Shown: positions 30,633 through 39,402 of the stretch, piece by piece
How positions within the stretch are numbered: the stretch's first letter is position 1
Layout: every line of letters begins with the position of its first letter
Assembly (NCBI GenBank): GCA_045660745.1
Contig: JAZREJ010000014.1
Coordinates: forward strand, 1 to 64,000
DNA length: 64,000 bases
Origin: RGIG6353 sp045660745
Lineage (GTDB): Bacteria; Bacillota; Clostridia; Oscillospirales; SIG627
Direction of reading: 5' to 3'
Program-made: the position numbers and the translations under genes
Notes under the pieces: generated by a model
Told to the model about the DNA's origin: nothing
Databases searched by the model: none
What the model saw: only the letters and a program-made list of their open reading frames with translations

Positions 30633-32711
30633 TTAGTGTTCCGTGCCCTCAAGTCTCGGAATCTCCTCACGCAGAATACGTTCCGTAACACCGAGCTTCC
30701 ACTCGAGATTTGCGCGATGCCCCATGTAATCCATGCTCGGCTCAAAGCCAAGACGGGAATCAAAATCAACAAGCGGGAAAGTGGCATACACATTCAGAAT
30801 CTCCTCTTCCGCAATGGCGCGCAGAGTTTCCAGATGCTCTTTGCGATCTCCTTCGCCATGTGCAATTGCCATTTTCTCCTTATACCAGCGTCTTAAATGA
30901 TGAGACGTGAGGAAGGTACGCCCCATAAACTCAGCAACGCCTACGATTCGCGTTGCCTCGTCGCGCTTATGCTCGGGGAGTTCCGACAACAGATTTCTCA
31001 AAAGCCCCGCACCCTCCAGCATACGCTCTGCACAAATGCGTGAGGCATCTATCTCAAGGTCAAAAATCTCGCGCTCGCGTGGGTCAAGGAGTTCTTTATC
31101 GGTTTTGTAAAAAGGGATACATATCCTGTTACCGCCACGGTGTGAGCCCTCAACACGCGGCAATTCGATATCCTCATCATCAAAAAGCACCAGCGGATAG
31201 GCAGGTCCTATGCGTAATGGACCGTATTGCTCTCGTATACCCGTAATGATATTATAAACACCTTCGTCAAAAAGAGTGTAGGCTCTCCTAACGGCTGTCA
31301 GATTCTCCTCTCCCCAATCGCGTACAATCAAACGGTTCAAAATCGTCTCACCGTCAGGATCGGTCTCGGTAAAATATGCCTTGGCAAGCTCGGAGATAAA
31401 GGAAGGGTAAAAACCGTAGTGGTGGCTTTCCATTGATCCGCAAAGTCCGTATTTTTCGTGGCAGTCACGAATGTGGCGGTACCTCTCCGACCATACTCCC
31501 GGAGCAGGCTCATACGGCACAACACCCACATCCCAAGTAAGCCCTCCCGCGTTTGTCATAGAGTAAAGCGGAATACCTCTCCGTGCGGCGGCATCTGCCT
31601 CGCTAAGAAAATACTTACCGGGGTACGGGAATGATGCAGTATAATCGGTTGAGCGTGTGGGAACACCCAAGCGCTCTCCGTCTTCAAACATTTCAAAGGT
31701 GACTTCAAGACTTATATCGCGAGGAAGTCTGTCAATAAGAGCAAGGCGGTCTGCCTCGTCGCAATATCCCCAGTTATACGTCCAAAACACAATGTCGGCG
31801 TCACATCGCTCGCGGCGAATGATTTTCTTTATCATGTCAAGCCACACGGGATAGTCAAAGCACGGAAACCACCCCGGGTTCGGCTTGCCGATAAGCTGTT
31901 TACCATCGGGACCTATGTTGTCAAGACGGAGCATTCCCGAGGTACGGGGGTCTTTACTCGGAAACTCCACACTTTCTCCTACTAGCACTACCCCCTTAAA
32001 GCCGGGACACTTGCGGAACAGATTACCGTAAAGGCTGTCATAAAACTCCTCGGCACCCTCATCGTCGGGATGAAGTCGGCTTTTCATATAACTGTAAGCA
32101 TACACGTCAAGTCCGAAGCGCTCGGCACGTGCAATGAGTTCGTTGAAGCTGAATGAATGCGTAGGCGAACTGTCAACGTCACATACAAAAACCAATATTG
32201 CATTGACACCGCTGTGCGCAATGGCATTCAGGTGCTCATCAGGATAATTATCCTCGGCATAACCCGAATGAACCATACGGCATCGCATAATTGGACGGCG
32301 CTCGTTTCTGCCGAGGCTAAGATAGGGCGCTTCCTCGAAATTTATAAGATCCTCCAAGAGATAACTTGCCTGTGCCACGGCACGCTCGTCACGTCCCGTC
32401 AGACGCACTGCATTCTCTTGAACCTCAACACAATACGCTCCCTCTCCCTCGAGAGATGCGTCGATTTCATAAGTGATCGTGTTCCCTTTTCTGTTTTCAC
32501 AAACTACAGTAAGGTCAACTCCCATAGAAACGGAAAAATAATCCTTAAGATCCAATGCAACGCGGTCAAGTAAGCCTTTGTCATCGGGTGCAATGATGCT
32601 CCACTCCGACGTAATCTCAATCTGTCCCTCGTGCATTTGCTTATCCATTCTTCTGTTTGGACGATGCACCTGAAGCATACGCTTTTGAAAGTCGTACATT
32701 TGTTCTGCCAT
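30633..32711 (-). CDS. cytoplasmic glycoside-hydrolase-like protein (GH20/GH67-like N-domain)
   Basis: A 692-residue protein without a signal peptide. Residues about 30-125 look like the alpha/beta N-terminal domain shared by GH20, GH67 and GH84 enzymes (AYCVEVQENAVRLTGRDERAVAQASYLLEDLI, in parts). Residues about 140-480 fit a TIM barrel (INAILVFVCDVDSS, VVLVGESVEFPS, IVFWTYNWGY, HHYGFYPSFI). The C-terminal third is helical. Several carboxylates could be catalytic, but I cannot assign them. Family and substrate are unclear. The ATG at 32711 is behind GGAGG. A hairpin separates it from the six-gene operon upstream, so expression could be by read-through or a weak own promoter. Confidence 0.65.
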   Translation of the reverse strand: MAEQMYDFQKRMLQVHRPNRRMDKQMHEGQIEITSEWSIIAPDDKGLLDRVALDLKDYFSVSMGVDLTVVCENRKGNTITYEIDASLEGEGAYCVEVQENAVRLTGRDERAVAQASYLLEDLINFEEAPYLSLGRNERRPIMRCRMVHSGYAEDNYPDEHLNAIAHSGVNAILVFVCDVDSSPTHSFSFNELIARAERFGLDVYAYSYMKSRLHPDDEGAEEFYDSLYGNLFRKCPGFKGVVLVGESVEFPSKDPRTSGMLRLDNIGPDGKQLIGKPNPGWFPCFDYPVWLDMIKKIIRRERCDADIVFWTYNWGYCDEADRLALIDRLPRDISLEVTFEMFEDGERLGVPTRSTDYTASFPYPGKYFLSEADAAARRGIPLYSMTNAGGLTWDVGVVPYEPAPGVWSERYRHIRDCHEKYGLCGSMESHHYGFYPSFISELAKAYFTETDPDGETILNRLIVRDWGEENLTAVRRAYTLFDEGVYNIITGIREQYGPLRIGPAYPLVLFDDEDIELPRVEGSHRGGNRICIPFYKTDKELLDPREREIFDLEIDASRICAERMLEGAGLLRNLLSELPEHKRDEATRIVGVAEFMGRTFLTSHHLRRWYKEKMAIAHGEGDRKEHLETLRAIAEEEILNVYATFPLVDFDSRLGFEPSMDYMGHRANLEWKLGVTERILREEIPRLEGTEH

Positions 32712-32760
32712 TTCACAGTCCTCCGTTTCGGATATTTAAGTTTACAAGGCTTTTTGTAAA

Positions 32761-32788
32761 AGATCGATACGAAAAAACGTACCGATCT
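32761..32788 (-). terminator. terminator after the glycerophosphodiesterase gene
   Basis: An 11-bp stem (one G-U pair on the minus strand) with a 6-base loop. The minus-strand T run is short (TTTAC); the plus-strand side has a better one. Confidence 0.6.
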
Positions 32789-32793
32789 CTTTT

Positions 32794-33534
32794 TTACTCA
32801 AGTATATCGCTTGTGATGTAGTCAACACCCATTTCGGCAAGAGCTTCACCGTCGGGCACAAGATCGACCGTCCAACAGTTTACCTCTATTCCTTCGCTGT
32901 GAAGAAGGTCTATTGCCTCCTTATCGAGGGAATTGAATGCAATATCAAGGTCAAGACGATGTGCGCGAAGCTTGGCAATAAGGCTTGCATCCACCTTTGC
33001 ACCCGTAAGGTACTGAATCTTTGCTTCGGGAAGAATATCACGCAGAATAACGCAGTTTTCATACACAAAGGAGATAAATATCATTGAATCAAGGTATTCA
33101 AGATTTCTTATTATCTCAACCATTCTTTCAATATCTTCACGGGAAAATTCATTCTTAAGCTCTAAGATACACGCCTTACCGTATTTTTTACAAATCGAAA
33201 TATATTCCGCGAGAAGAGGAACTCTTATGTCGCGTCTTATTGTACTTCCGTCAAGGTCGGGAAGAACAACGTCTCGAAAATCCGCATAGCTGCACTTTTC
33301 AACGTTAATATCGCAGCTCTTATTTGACACCCTTGTCAGAGTCTCGTCATGCACCACAACGAAAACTCCGTCGGACGTTTTATGTACGTCGGTCTCAATT
33401 CCAAAATAGCTTCTGTTAGCCGCGGCAATAAATGCGGGACAGGTATTCTCTCTTTCAACCGCACTGAGTCCGCGATGGGCTACCATCTTTACATTTCTTT
33501 TGTTGATTTTAATGGAATCGTTAAACTTAAACAT
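32794..33534 (-). CDS. glycerophosphodiester phosphodiesterase
   Basis: A 246-residue GDPD-family TIM-barrel enzyme, probably hydrolysing glycerophosphodiesters to glycerol-3-phosphate and an alcohol. The catalytic signature is complete: AHRG, ENTCPAF, the metal-binding pair in IETDVH, and VVHDETLTR. No signal peptide, so it should be cytoplasmic (UgpQ-like). It overlaps the GH78-like gene by eight bases and has a good AAGGAG. Last gene of the six-gene operon. Confidence 0.92.
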   Translation of the reverse strand: MFKFNDSIKINKRNVKMVAHRGLSAVERENTCPAFIAAANRSYFGIETDVHKTSDGVFVVVHDETLTRVSNKSCDINVEKCSYADFRDVVLPDLDGSTIRRDIRVPLLAEYISICKKYGKACILELKNEFSREDIERMVEIIRNLEYLDSMIFISFVYENCVILRDILPEAKIQYLTGAKVDASLIAKLRAHRLDLDIAFNSLDKEAIDLLHSEGIEVNCWTVDLVPDGEALAEMGVDYITSDILE

Positions 33535-35029
33535 TATCGTTCTCCTTCAAAATATTTATCCAATACGCAGGAGTACAGCTCCACGCGTGGCAGGCACTGT
33601 TTATCTCGGCGGCGTTATATGGCGACTCAAAATCATTTTGAGGATTAAATATCTCAGGACAGGTATCAAAGCCCGCTTCGGCTATTTTTCCCCATATATT
33701 CTTTATCACCTCAAGTGCCTTCTCGCAAAGTCCGACACTCACAAGAGCCTCTATGTAATAGTGTATCATATAAGGAGTCCGAGGCGTATATTCGGTATCA
33801 AGAGTATCAAGTCCTTCAAGCAAGCTACAGCTTTCTTCAAGTGTCAAAACACCCGACAAGACTCCCCATATCTGAGAATGTACCGATATCTGTCCTGACG
33901 GAGCAGTGAAGGCTCCGTTTTTATAAAGGATCAAAAGCTGAGCGCTTCTCTTTTCACGCTCTTTTGTAATACTGTCATGCTTTTTGCCTAATATTTTTGA
34001 TATTTCTTCAAGCTGTCTGAGTGTATAGATAAACACTCCAAGCAATGCACAGCTCTTATCAAGCCCGGGGCACCAGTCAATAAAGCTGCCTTCCGCAACA
34101 CTCTGAAAATCTCTGTCCAGCCTTTCCGAAACGATATCTGCCTGATCCTTTGCGATATCATATATCTCACGCAAAAGGGACTTATCCTCGGTTGCCACGT
34201 AATAGTCATAAATACAGGAAATAAGAAAGAGTGAATAATCTGCAAACGTCCATTCGAGTCGATATGGCGGAGAATCGGGATAAACGCAGGGCACCACTTC
34301 CCCGTTTGAATTAAGGTATCCCGCAAAAAGGTATATGCACCTTTTTACAAGGTCAATATTTTTAAAGGTCTTGTAATCGACAAGCGCCTGAAGTCTGAGG
34401 TCCCCTATCCAAAGACGTCTGTCACGCTTCGGACCGTCCTCAAACACATCTTGCTCACAGTCCCTGAGTGTCAGTAAAGACATTTCATATATTTTATCAA
34501 GCAACGTGTCTCCCGTGCTGAGCACAGGAGCGTCTTTAATATCGACCGCCGAAACGCTCTTGACAAAAATATCGTTTATCTCTATCGGGAAGGCAGCCGA
34601 ATCAAGCCTTTTTATCTTTAAAAATCTAAAGGAGTAACGTCTTTCAAGTGTGATTGAGGCAGGAGTGAATATCGCAGTTCTCTCCTCTCTTTGAAGCCAT
34701 CCGCTTCCGAGCAATCCCTCGTAATTCTCCTTCTCTATCTCAAGCGGAAACTCCCCGAAGTAAAAACCAAGCCTTACGGGAGAATCGGATATATTACCAT
34801 CAGGACAAACAAGCGAAAAGGAAAGATATCCTACCGTATGCTCGCCGAAATCAAGTATTATCTCATCCCCCGACGAAATACGTATTTTTTCACTAAAGTC
34901 GTTTACATGCTCAGTGCAAAGACCCTGAAAACTAGACTCCTCTTTTTTTATACGAACGATTGCCGCAGGGCAGACAGTCCTTGTCTTTAATTCTTTTTTT
35001 AACTTTTCAGCCTCTTTTATAAAATTCAT
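33527..35029 (-). CDS. GH78-like (alpha-L-rhamnosidase family) protein
   Basis: A 500-residue six-hairpin glycosidase. Residues about 1-165 are beta-rich. Residues about 170-495 form the (alpha/alpha)6 barrel, with the family signature FEDGPKRDRRLWIGDLRLQA carrying the acidic catalytic region, and the closing motif SACHAWSCTPAYWI. It is much shorter than typical bacterial rhamnosidases (about 900 residues), lacking the outer sandwich domains, and has no signal peptide. Substrate uncertain; a cytoplasmic deoxy-sugar glycoside is plausible. The ATG at 35029 overlaps the tlpA-like stop (ATGA). Confidence 0.82.
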   Translation of the reverse strand: MNFIKEAEKLKKELKTRTVCPAAIVRIKKEESSFQGLCTEHVNDFSEKIRISSGDEIILDFGEHTVGYLSFSLVCPDGNISDSPVRLGFYFGEFPLEIEKENYEGLLGSGWLQREERTAIFTPASITLERRYSFRFLKIKRLDSAAFPIEINDIFVKSVSAVDIKDAPVLSTGDTLLDKIYEMSLLTLRDCEQDVFEDGPKRDRRLWIGDLRLQALVDYKTFKNIDLVKRCIYLFAGYLNSNGEVVPCVYPDSPPYRLEWTFADYSLFLISCIYDYYVATEDKSLLREIYDIAKDQADIVSERLDRDFQSVAEGSFIDWCPGLDKSCALLGVFIYTLRQLEEISKILGKKHDSITKEREKRSAQLLILYKNGAFTAPSGQISVHSQIWGVLSGVLTLEESCSLLEGLDTLDTEYTPRTPYMIHYYIEALVSVGLCEKALEVIKNIWGKIAEAGFDTCPEIFNPQNDFESPYNAAEINSACHAWSCTPAYWINILKENDNV

Positions 35030-35586
35030 TTTATCATACCAATTACTTTTTCAAGAATTTCAGAGTCTATTTGACCTCGTGCGTAGGTCACAAATTCGCC
35101 ATCGGCATTTATAAAAAGTGTCATTGGAATACTTGTTACTCCATAGGTGTATGCCGCAGAAAGGTCAGTGTCAAAATAAATCGGGAACGTGAAATCAGTG
35201 CTCTCAAGATACGACCTTGCAACACTGACAGTCTCTTGTGCGCCGTCGGTCATGTTGACCATCATGAACACCACTTCTTCGCCGTGCTTTTTATAGGTTT
35301 CCTCAAAATCCGGGAGCTCGGCTTTACAGGGGGGACACCAGCTCGCCCAAAAATTTACAACAACCGGTTTGCCCTTCATATCCGAAAGCTTTACTGCGTT
35401 GCCATCCGTATCGTACACCGTAAAATCGGGAGCAGTATAATCGGTATCTTTTTGCGAATCGTCCTCATTAACGGGAACAAGTATGTCGGGCGCATAGTCA
35501 TCCGACAAATGACGGTACAAAACGGTAACTCCCACAATGAGAGCCGTCATCACTGCCAAAATTATAAGCCATGAATACTTTTTCAT
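35026..35586 (-). CDS. TlpA/ResA-like membrane-anchored thioredoxin
   Basis: A 186-residue protein with one N-terminal membrane anchor (about residues 5-24) and an extracytoplasmic thioredoxin fold. The active site is NFWASWCPPCKAEL, and the cis-proline lies in YGVTSIPMTLFI. Such proteins reduce disulfides outside the membrane, using electrons delivered by CcdA. The ccdA gene lies three bases upstream, a classic pairing, but no cytochrome c maturation gene is near. Confidence 0.92.
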   Translation of the reverse strand: MKKYSWLIILAVMTALIVGVTVLYRHLSDDYAPDILVPVNEDDSQKDTDYTAPDFTVYDTDGNAVKLSDMKGKPVVVNFWASWCPPCKAELPDFEETYKKHGEEVVFMMVNMTDGAQETVSVARSYLESTDFTFPIYFDTDLSAAYTYGVTSIPMTLFINADGEFVTYARGQIDSEILEKVIGMIK

Positions 35587-35589
35587 ATC

Positions 35590-36249
35590 TCACTCTAAAA
35601 ACACAATAAGTCTTCCGAGATATCCCGTCATCATAAGAACACCGACAAAGATGAGGAGCCCTCCGCAAACAGTATTTATTACGTTATAATGCCTTTTGAT
35701 AACATTGAACGCACCCTTTAATTTATCAATGAGAAGCGCACTTGCAATATACGGTATCCCGAGTCCCGCCGAATAAACAAGAAGCATCAAAATTCCCTTT
35801 GCCACGCTTCCCTGTTGAGACGCAAGCATGAGTGCCGAACCGAGGAAGGCTCCGACGCAAGGAGTCCAACCTATTGAAAACACCATGCCGAATAGGGTTG
35901 AAGAAAAGAATCCAAGAGTTCTTTTGCCACCTATTTTAAATCCCTTCAGAAAGTTTAAGCAAAACACTCCCATAAAACTCAGTCCGAAAAATACAACGAT
36001 TAGTCCCGTCACGATATTTACAGCCGTCTTCCATCTTATAAGGAAGGCTCCGAGAGTTCCCGCCGCCGCGCCCAACGCAATAAATACAAGAGTAAAGCCG
36101 AGTACGAATCCGAGTGCATTTTTAAGAGTCTTTGACGTGCGGGATTCCTCTACTCCCGCAAAAAATGAAACGTATATGGGGAGCATGGGAAGCATACAGG
36201 GAGAGACAAACGTTATTATCCCCTCAAGAAAGGTGATAAAATATATCAT
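35590..36249 (-). CDS. ccdA: CcdA-type thiol:disulfide transport protein
   Basis: A 219-residue membrane protein with six helices. The first helix ends in the conserved FVSPCMLPMLPIYVSFFAG, and the fourth region has GWTPCVGAFLGSAL, so both redox cysteines (SPC and TPC) are present. It carries reducing power from cytoplasmic thioredoxin across the membrane to the TlpA-like partner. The start ATG at 36249 overlaps the FAD oxidoreductase stop by four bases. Confidence 0.93.
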   Translation of the reverse strand: MIYFITFLEGIITFVSPCMLPMLPIYVSFFAGVEESRTSKTLKNALGFVLGFTLVFIALGAAAGTLGAFLIRWKTAVNIVTGLIVVFFGLSFMGVFCLNFLKGFKIGGKRTLGFFSSTLFGMVFSIGWTPCVGAFLGSALMLASQQGSVAKGILMLLVYSAGLGIPYIASALLIDKLKGAFNVIKRHYNVINTVCGGLLIFVGVLMMTGYLGRLIVFLE

Positions 36250-37442
36250 AAAATCTCCGAAATATGAAGCTTTACTCCATTCTCTGCAAGCTTTTTCTGC
36301 AAAGCGGACACGTCAAGAGTTGAAAAGTCATCGGTCATAGCCGCAGCAACACCTGCTGCTTCACCGGTTACGGCACAGCACGGAATGACTCGCATAACGT
36401 CCCACAAAGTCTCATTAACACTTGTACAGCGCCCTGCGCAAATAAGATTCTTAACAGTCTTGCTGTAAAGCGTTCTGAATGGCACCTCATATACGGGGCC
36501 TCTTCTTTTCCAGTTTGATACCATGCCTATGGAATCGTCAAAATGCTTATGGTCCTCTGTGTGGGCAAGCTCGTATTCACCTACGATTTTTCTTGTCATA
36601 CGAAGCTGAGGAGTAGTGGCTATCGTTGTGGGCCAAAGAGTCGGGTCCTTTTCTCTTTTTTTCAGATAATCCACAAAAAGAACCTGATGAGAAAGCCTTG
36701 TGAAATCAGATATCTCTTCTCCGTCAAGCCCTGTAAACCTGCGGTCTATAATAGGCTTTACATCATCATCCTTCCTCTCCTCATCGGGAATATCGGATGC
36801 TCCGAGCAAAAGCAGATTATATCCCTTTTCTCCGACGTAATAGTACCACGCCGCAAGAATATTGCCTTGCTTGAAGTTTTGTGTTGGCGCACCCGAAAAA
36901 TGTGCAATGTCACAATCACCCGTGGCATCAACAATGCTTTTAACACCCCATGCAAGGCGTCCTGATTTGTTTTCGGTTATAACGTGGGATATCTTATCCC
37001 CGTCCATGTCAACACCTACGGCATAGGTTCCATACATTATATCAACGCCGTTATCGTACAAAAGCTTTTCGGCAAGGATCGCAAAGACCTGAGCATTATA
37101 TCTTACCTCAAAGCGTTTGTCCTTCTCGGTTCTCGTACCCTTACCGTCCAGCCAATTTTCGGGGTACAAAGCCTCAGCACCATACATTACCGAAAGTCTT
37201 AAAAGCTCCTCTGCAATACCGAAGCTCACCTGATGCCCAAAGCCGTCGCAAAGAGGAAGATATATGGTTACAAGGCCCGCCGTACCAAGTCCTCCGAGCA
37301 TATAGCCCTTTTCGAAAAGGACGACCTTAGCACCGCTTCTTGCCGCGGCAAGAGCCGCAGATATTCCCGCAAATCCTCCGCCGCATACCGCGATGTCATA
37401 GCTTTTGTGTATTTTTATTCTGTTTTTTTCCTCAATATACAT
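36246..37442 (-). CDS. FAD-dependent oxidoreductase (FAD_oxidored family)
   Basis: A 398-residue flavoprotein. An N-terminal Rossmann motif CGGGFAGISAALAAARSGAKVVLFEKG and the adjoining MLGGLGTAGLVT (flavin-binding loop) are quoted in part; the second nucleotide-binding part is SIVDATGDCDIA, and the C-terminal GEAAGVAAAM closes the FAD site. No cofactor-binding cysteine pattern or signal peptide is seen. Proteins of this family are often near carbohydrate-active enzymes, but reactions are mostly unknown. It starts 11 bases after the leucine-rich-repeat gene and couples to ccdA. Confidence 0.85.
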   Translation of the reverse strand: MYIEEKNRIKIHKSYDIAVCGGGFAGISAALAAARSGAKVVLFEKGYMLGGLGTAGLVTIYLPLCDGFGHQVSFGIAEELLRLSVMYGAEALYPENWLDGKGTRTEKDKRFEVRYNAQVFAILAEKLLYDNGVDIMYGTYAVGVDMDGDKISHVITENKSGRLAWGVKSIVDATGDCDIAHFSGAPTQNFKQGNILAAWYYYVGEKGYNLLLLGASDIPDEERKDDDVKPIIDRRFTGLDGEEISDFTRLSHQVLFVDYLKKREKDPTLWPTTIATTPQLRMTRKIVGEYELAHTEDHKHFDDSIGMVSNWKRRGPVYEVPFRTLYSKTVKNLICAGRCTSVNETLWDVMRVIPCCAVTGEAAGVAAAMTDDFSTLDVSALQKKLAENGVKLHISEIL

Positions 37443-37453
37443 GACTTTTCTCC

Positions 37454-38464
37454 TTATTCGTATCTTACACCGCTATCACGGGCAAATTTTTCAGACGCAG
37501 TGCCGCGCGTTAGGCTTACCTTTACCTTTTCACATCCGCGAAATACCATCCATCCGCCGGCAATAAATGAATCGGGGATATTGACCTTTTCAAGATTTAC
37601 ACATCCCGAAAAAGCCTTGTCGCCTATTATCTTGACCCCGTCGGGAAGCTTGACGCTCCTGAGGAAGGTGCAGTTCATAAAAGATTCCCCCCCGATAAAC
37701 GTCACCCCGTCCGGGACAGTCACGTTTTCGGCTTTTCCGTAATAGTTATACAAAATTCCGTTTGCTATAACAAAGCCGTCACCATCTGCAATTCCGGGGC
37801 AGCCGAAGAATGCGTTTGCGCCAACCTTCACACCGTTTTGGGGAAGATTGATACTCGAAAGGCGGTGACACCCGTAAAAGGCATATTCACCTATCTCCGA
37901 AATACCGCTCGGTAATATAACACTCTCAAGAGACGTGCATCCTAAAAACGTGTTGTTCCCAACAACCTTGACCCCGTTTGGAATGCGAATGCTTTTAAGG
38001 CTTTCGCAATGGTAAAAGGCATACGATCCCATCGTGCAAACAGTGTCGGGGAGAATGACCTCGGAAAGCTTTTTGCATTCCGAAAAAGCACTCCATCCAA
38101 GAGATTTGACACCTCTCGGTACAACGATCTTTTCTAGGCTTGAGCATTCAGAAAACGCATCCTTATCAATAATCTCAATGCCGTCGGGAAGAGCTATGGA
38201 TTTAAGACTCTCGCATCCAGAAAAAGCGCCGTAGCCAATGGTCTTAACGCCGTCTTTTATATCTATCCTTTCAAGATTTTTGCATCCCAAAAAAGCATTT
38301 CTGCCAATCTCGGCAATACTATTCGGAAGAGTCACCGAAGCAAGACTCTCGCATCCGGAAAAAGCGTACCAGCCAATACCTCTGACTCCATCGGGCACAG
38401 TGACGTTTTTCTCTTTTCCGTTATATTTTACAAGCTTTTCGTTTTCTATTACAAATTCAATCAT
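37454..38464 (-). CDS. leucine-rich repeat (BspA type) protein without signal peptide
   Basis: A 336-residue protein built almost entirely of about twelve 23-residue LRR_5 units of the pattern AFxGCxSLxSVxLPxGVxxIG. The unit register is broken near residue 215 by an insert (IADGDGFVIANGILYNYYGKAENVTVPDG) that repeats the N-terminal segment (VKYNGKEKNVTVPDG), so the protein looks like two tandem LRR blocks. Unlike most BspA-type proteins it has no export signal or cell-wall anchor. First gene of the six-gene operon, with its own strong promoter. A binding or scaffold role is inferred. Confidence 0.85.
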   Translation of the reverse strand: MIEFVIENEKLVKYNGKEKNVTVPDGVRGIGWYAFSGCESLASVTLPNSIAEIGRNAFLGCKNLERIDIKDGVKTIGYGAFSGCESLKSIALPDGIEIIDKDAFSECSSLEKIVVPRGVKSLGWSAFSECKKLSEVILPDTVCTMGSYAFYHCESLKSIRIPNGVKVVGNNTFLGCTSLESVILPSGISEIGEYAFYGCHRLSSINLPQNGVKVGANAFFGCPGIADGDGFVIANGILYNYYGKAENVTVPDGVTFIGGESFMNCTFLRSVKLPDGVKIIGDKAFSGCVNLEKVNIPDSFIAGGWMVFRGCEKVKVSLTRGTASEKFARDSGVRYE

Positions 38465-38499
38465 TTGATACCCCCATTCAAGTATAAAACTTTAATACA

Positions 38500-38528
38500 A
38501 TTTTATCCTTTTATTTCTATTTTGTCAA
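38500..38528 (-). promoter_or_regulatory. sigma-A promoter of the LRR-FAD-ccdA-tlpA-GH78-GDPD operon
   Basis: On the minus strand a perfect TTGACA (38528-38523), 17 bases and TAAAAT (38505-38500). It serves six tightly packed genes ending at 32794. Confidence 0.8.
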
Positions 38529-38605
38529 TGATTGATATTAAAAAAACAAAGAAAATGAGTGCTCAGCAACATTTTTTTGAGTGGTATGACAGCACCTTAC
38601 AAAAA

Positions 38606-38646
38606 ATCAAGGATGCGGTGTTTTTAAAACACCGCCTCCGCTTGAA
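38606..38646 (-). terminator. terminator of the operon ending in rnc
   Basis: A long stem with core GCGGTGTTTT / AAAACACCGC and outer TCAAG / CTTGA, followed by six T on the minus strand, 10 bases past the rnc stop. Confidence 0.85.
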
Positions 38647-38655
38647 TCATTCGTG

Positions 38656-39402
38656 TCAAACGTTTTCTCCGAAAAGCGCAAGAGCTTCGCGTGCCGCCAC
38701 CTGTTCGGCATCCTGCTTGCTTCTGCCCTGTCCCTCACCTATGGTATTTGAATTAAGCATTACTCTGACAACAAATGTCTTATCGTGGTCGGGCCCGAAA
38801 GAACGTACCTGCACATACTCGAGCTTATCTCCCTTTGAGTTCTGTACTATCTGCTGAAGCGCTCCCTTGTAATTGACTATACCGCCTCTCTTACGGGTAG
38901 AAAGCATTTCATCTATTCTTGAAAGTACAGCCATCATAACAACCGGTCTTACCGTATCAACGTCAAATCCACTGTCGATAAACACCGCCGCAAAAAGCGC
39001 CTCGGAAGCGTCCGCAAGTATGGATTTACGATTTCTTCCGTCGGTCTTTTCCTCCCCGTTTCCGAGAAGAAGGTATTCGCCAAGTCCTATACTCTTTGCA
39101 AAAGCAAAAAGAGCATCCTCGCACACAGCAAATGCGCGAAGCTTTGTAAGCTCTCCTTCGGGAAGAGAGGTCAAGGATGTGAAAATATACTGAGACACCA
39201 CAAGTGAGAGTACCGAATCTCCCAGAAATTCAAGGCGCTCATTACACGGAATGTTTATTTTCTGAGAGCGCTTTTCATTAGAATAGGAGGAATGAGTAAG
39301 TGCCTCCCACAAAAGGCTTTTATTCTTGAATCTGTAATCTATCTTTCCCTCAAGGATGTCACAGTTTGCCATAAACTCGGGAGAATATGCGCTCTTAATC
39401 AT
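38656..39402 (-). CDS. rnc: ribonuclease III
   Basis: A 248-residue double-stranded RNA endonuclease for rRNA and mRNA processing. The RNase III signature NERLEFLGDSVLSLVVS carries the catalytic acids, with a second acidic cluster in ADASEALFAAVFID; the C-terminal dsRNA-binding domain ends in GQGRSKQDAEQVAAREAL. It overlaps plsX by eight bases. In many Firmicutes acpP lies between plsX and rnc and smc follows rnc; here acpP is absent and smc is on the other strand 8 kb away. Confidence 0.96.
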   Translation of the reverse strand: MIKSAYSPEFMANCDILEGKIDYRFKNKSLLWEALTHSSYSNEKRSQKINIPCNERLEFLGDSVLSLVVSQYIFTSLTSLPEGELTKLRAFAVCEDALFAFAKSIGLGEYLLLGNGEEKTDGRNRKSILADASEALFAAVFIDSGFDVDTVRPVVMMAVLSRIDEMLSTRKRGGIVNYKGALQQIVQNSKGDKLEYVQVRSFGPDHDKTFVVRVMLNSNTIGEGQGRSKQDAEQVAAREALALFGENV

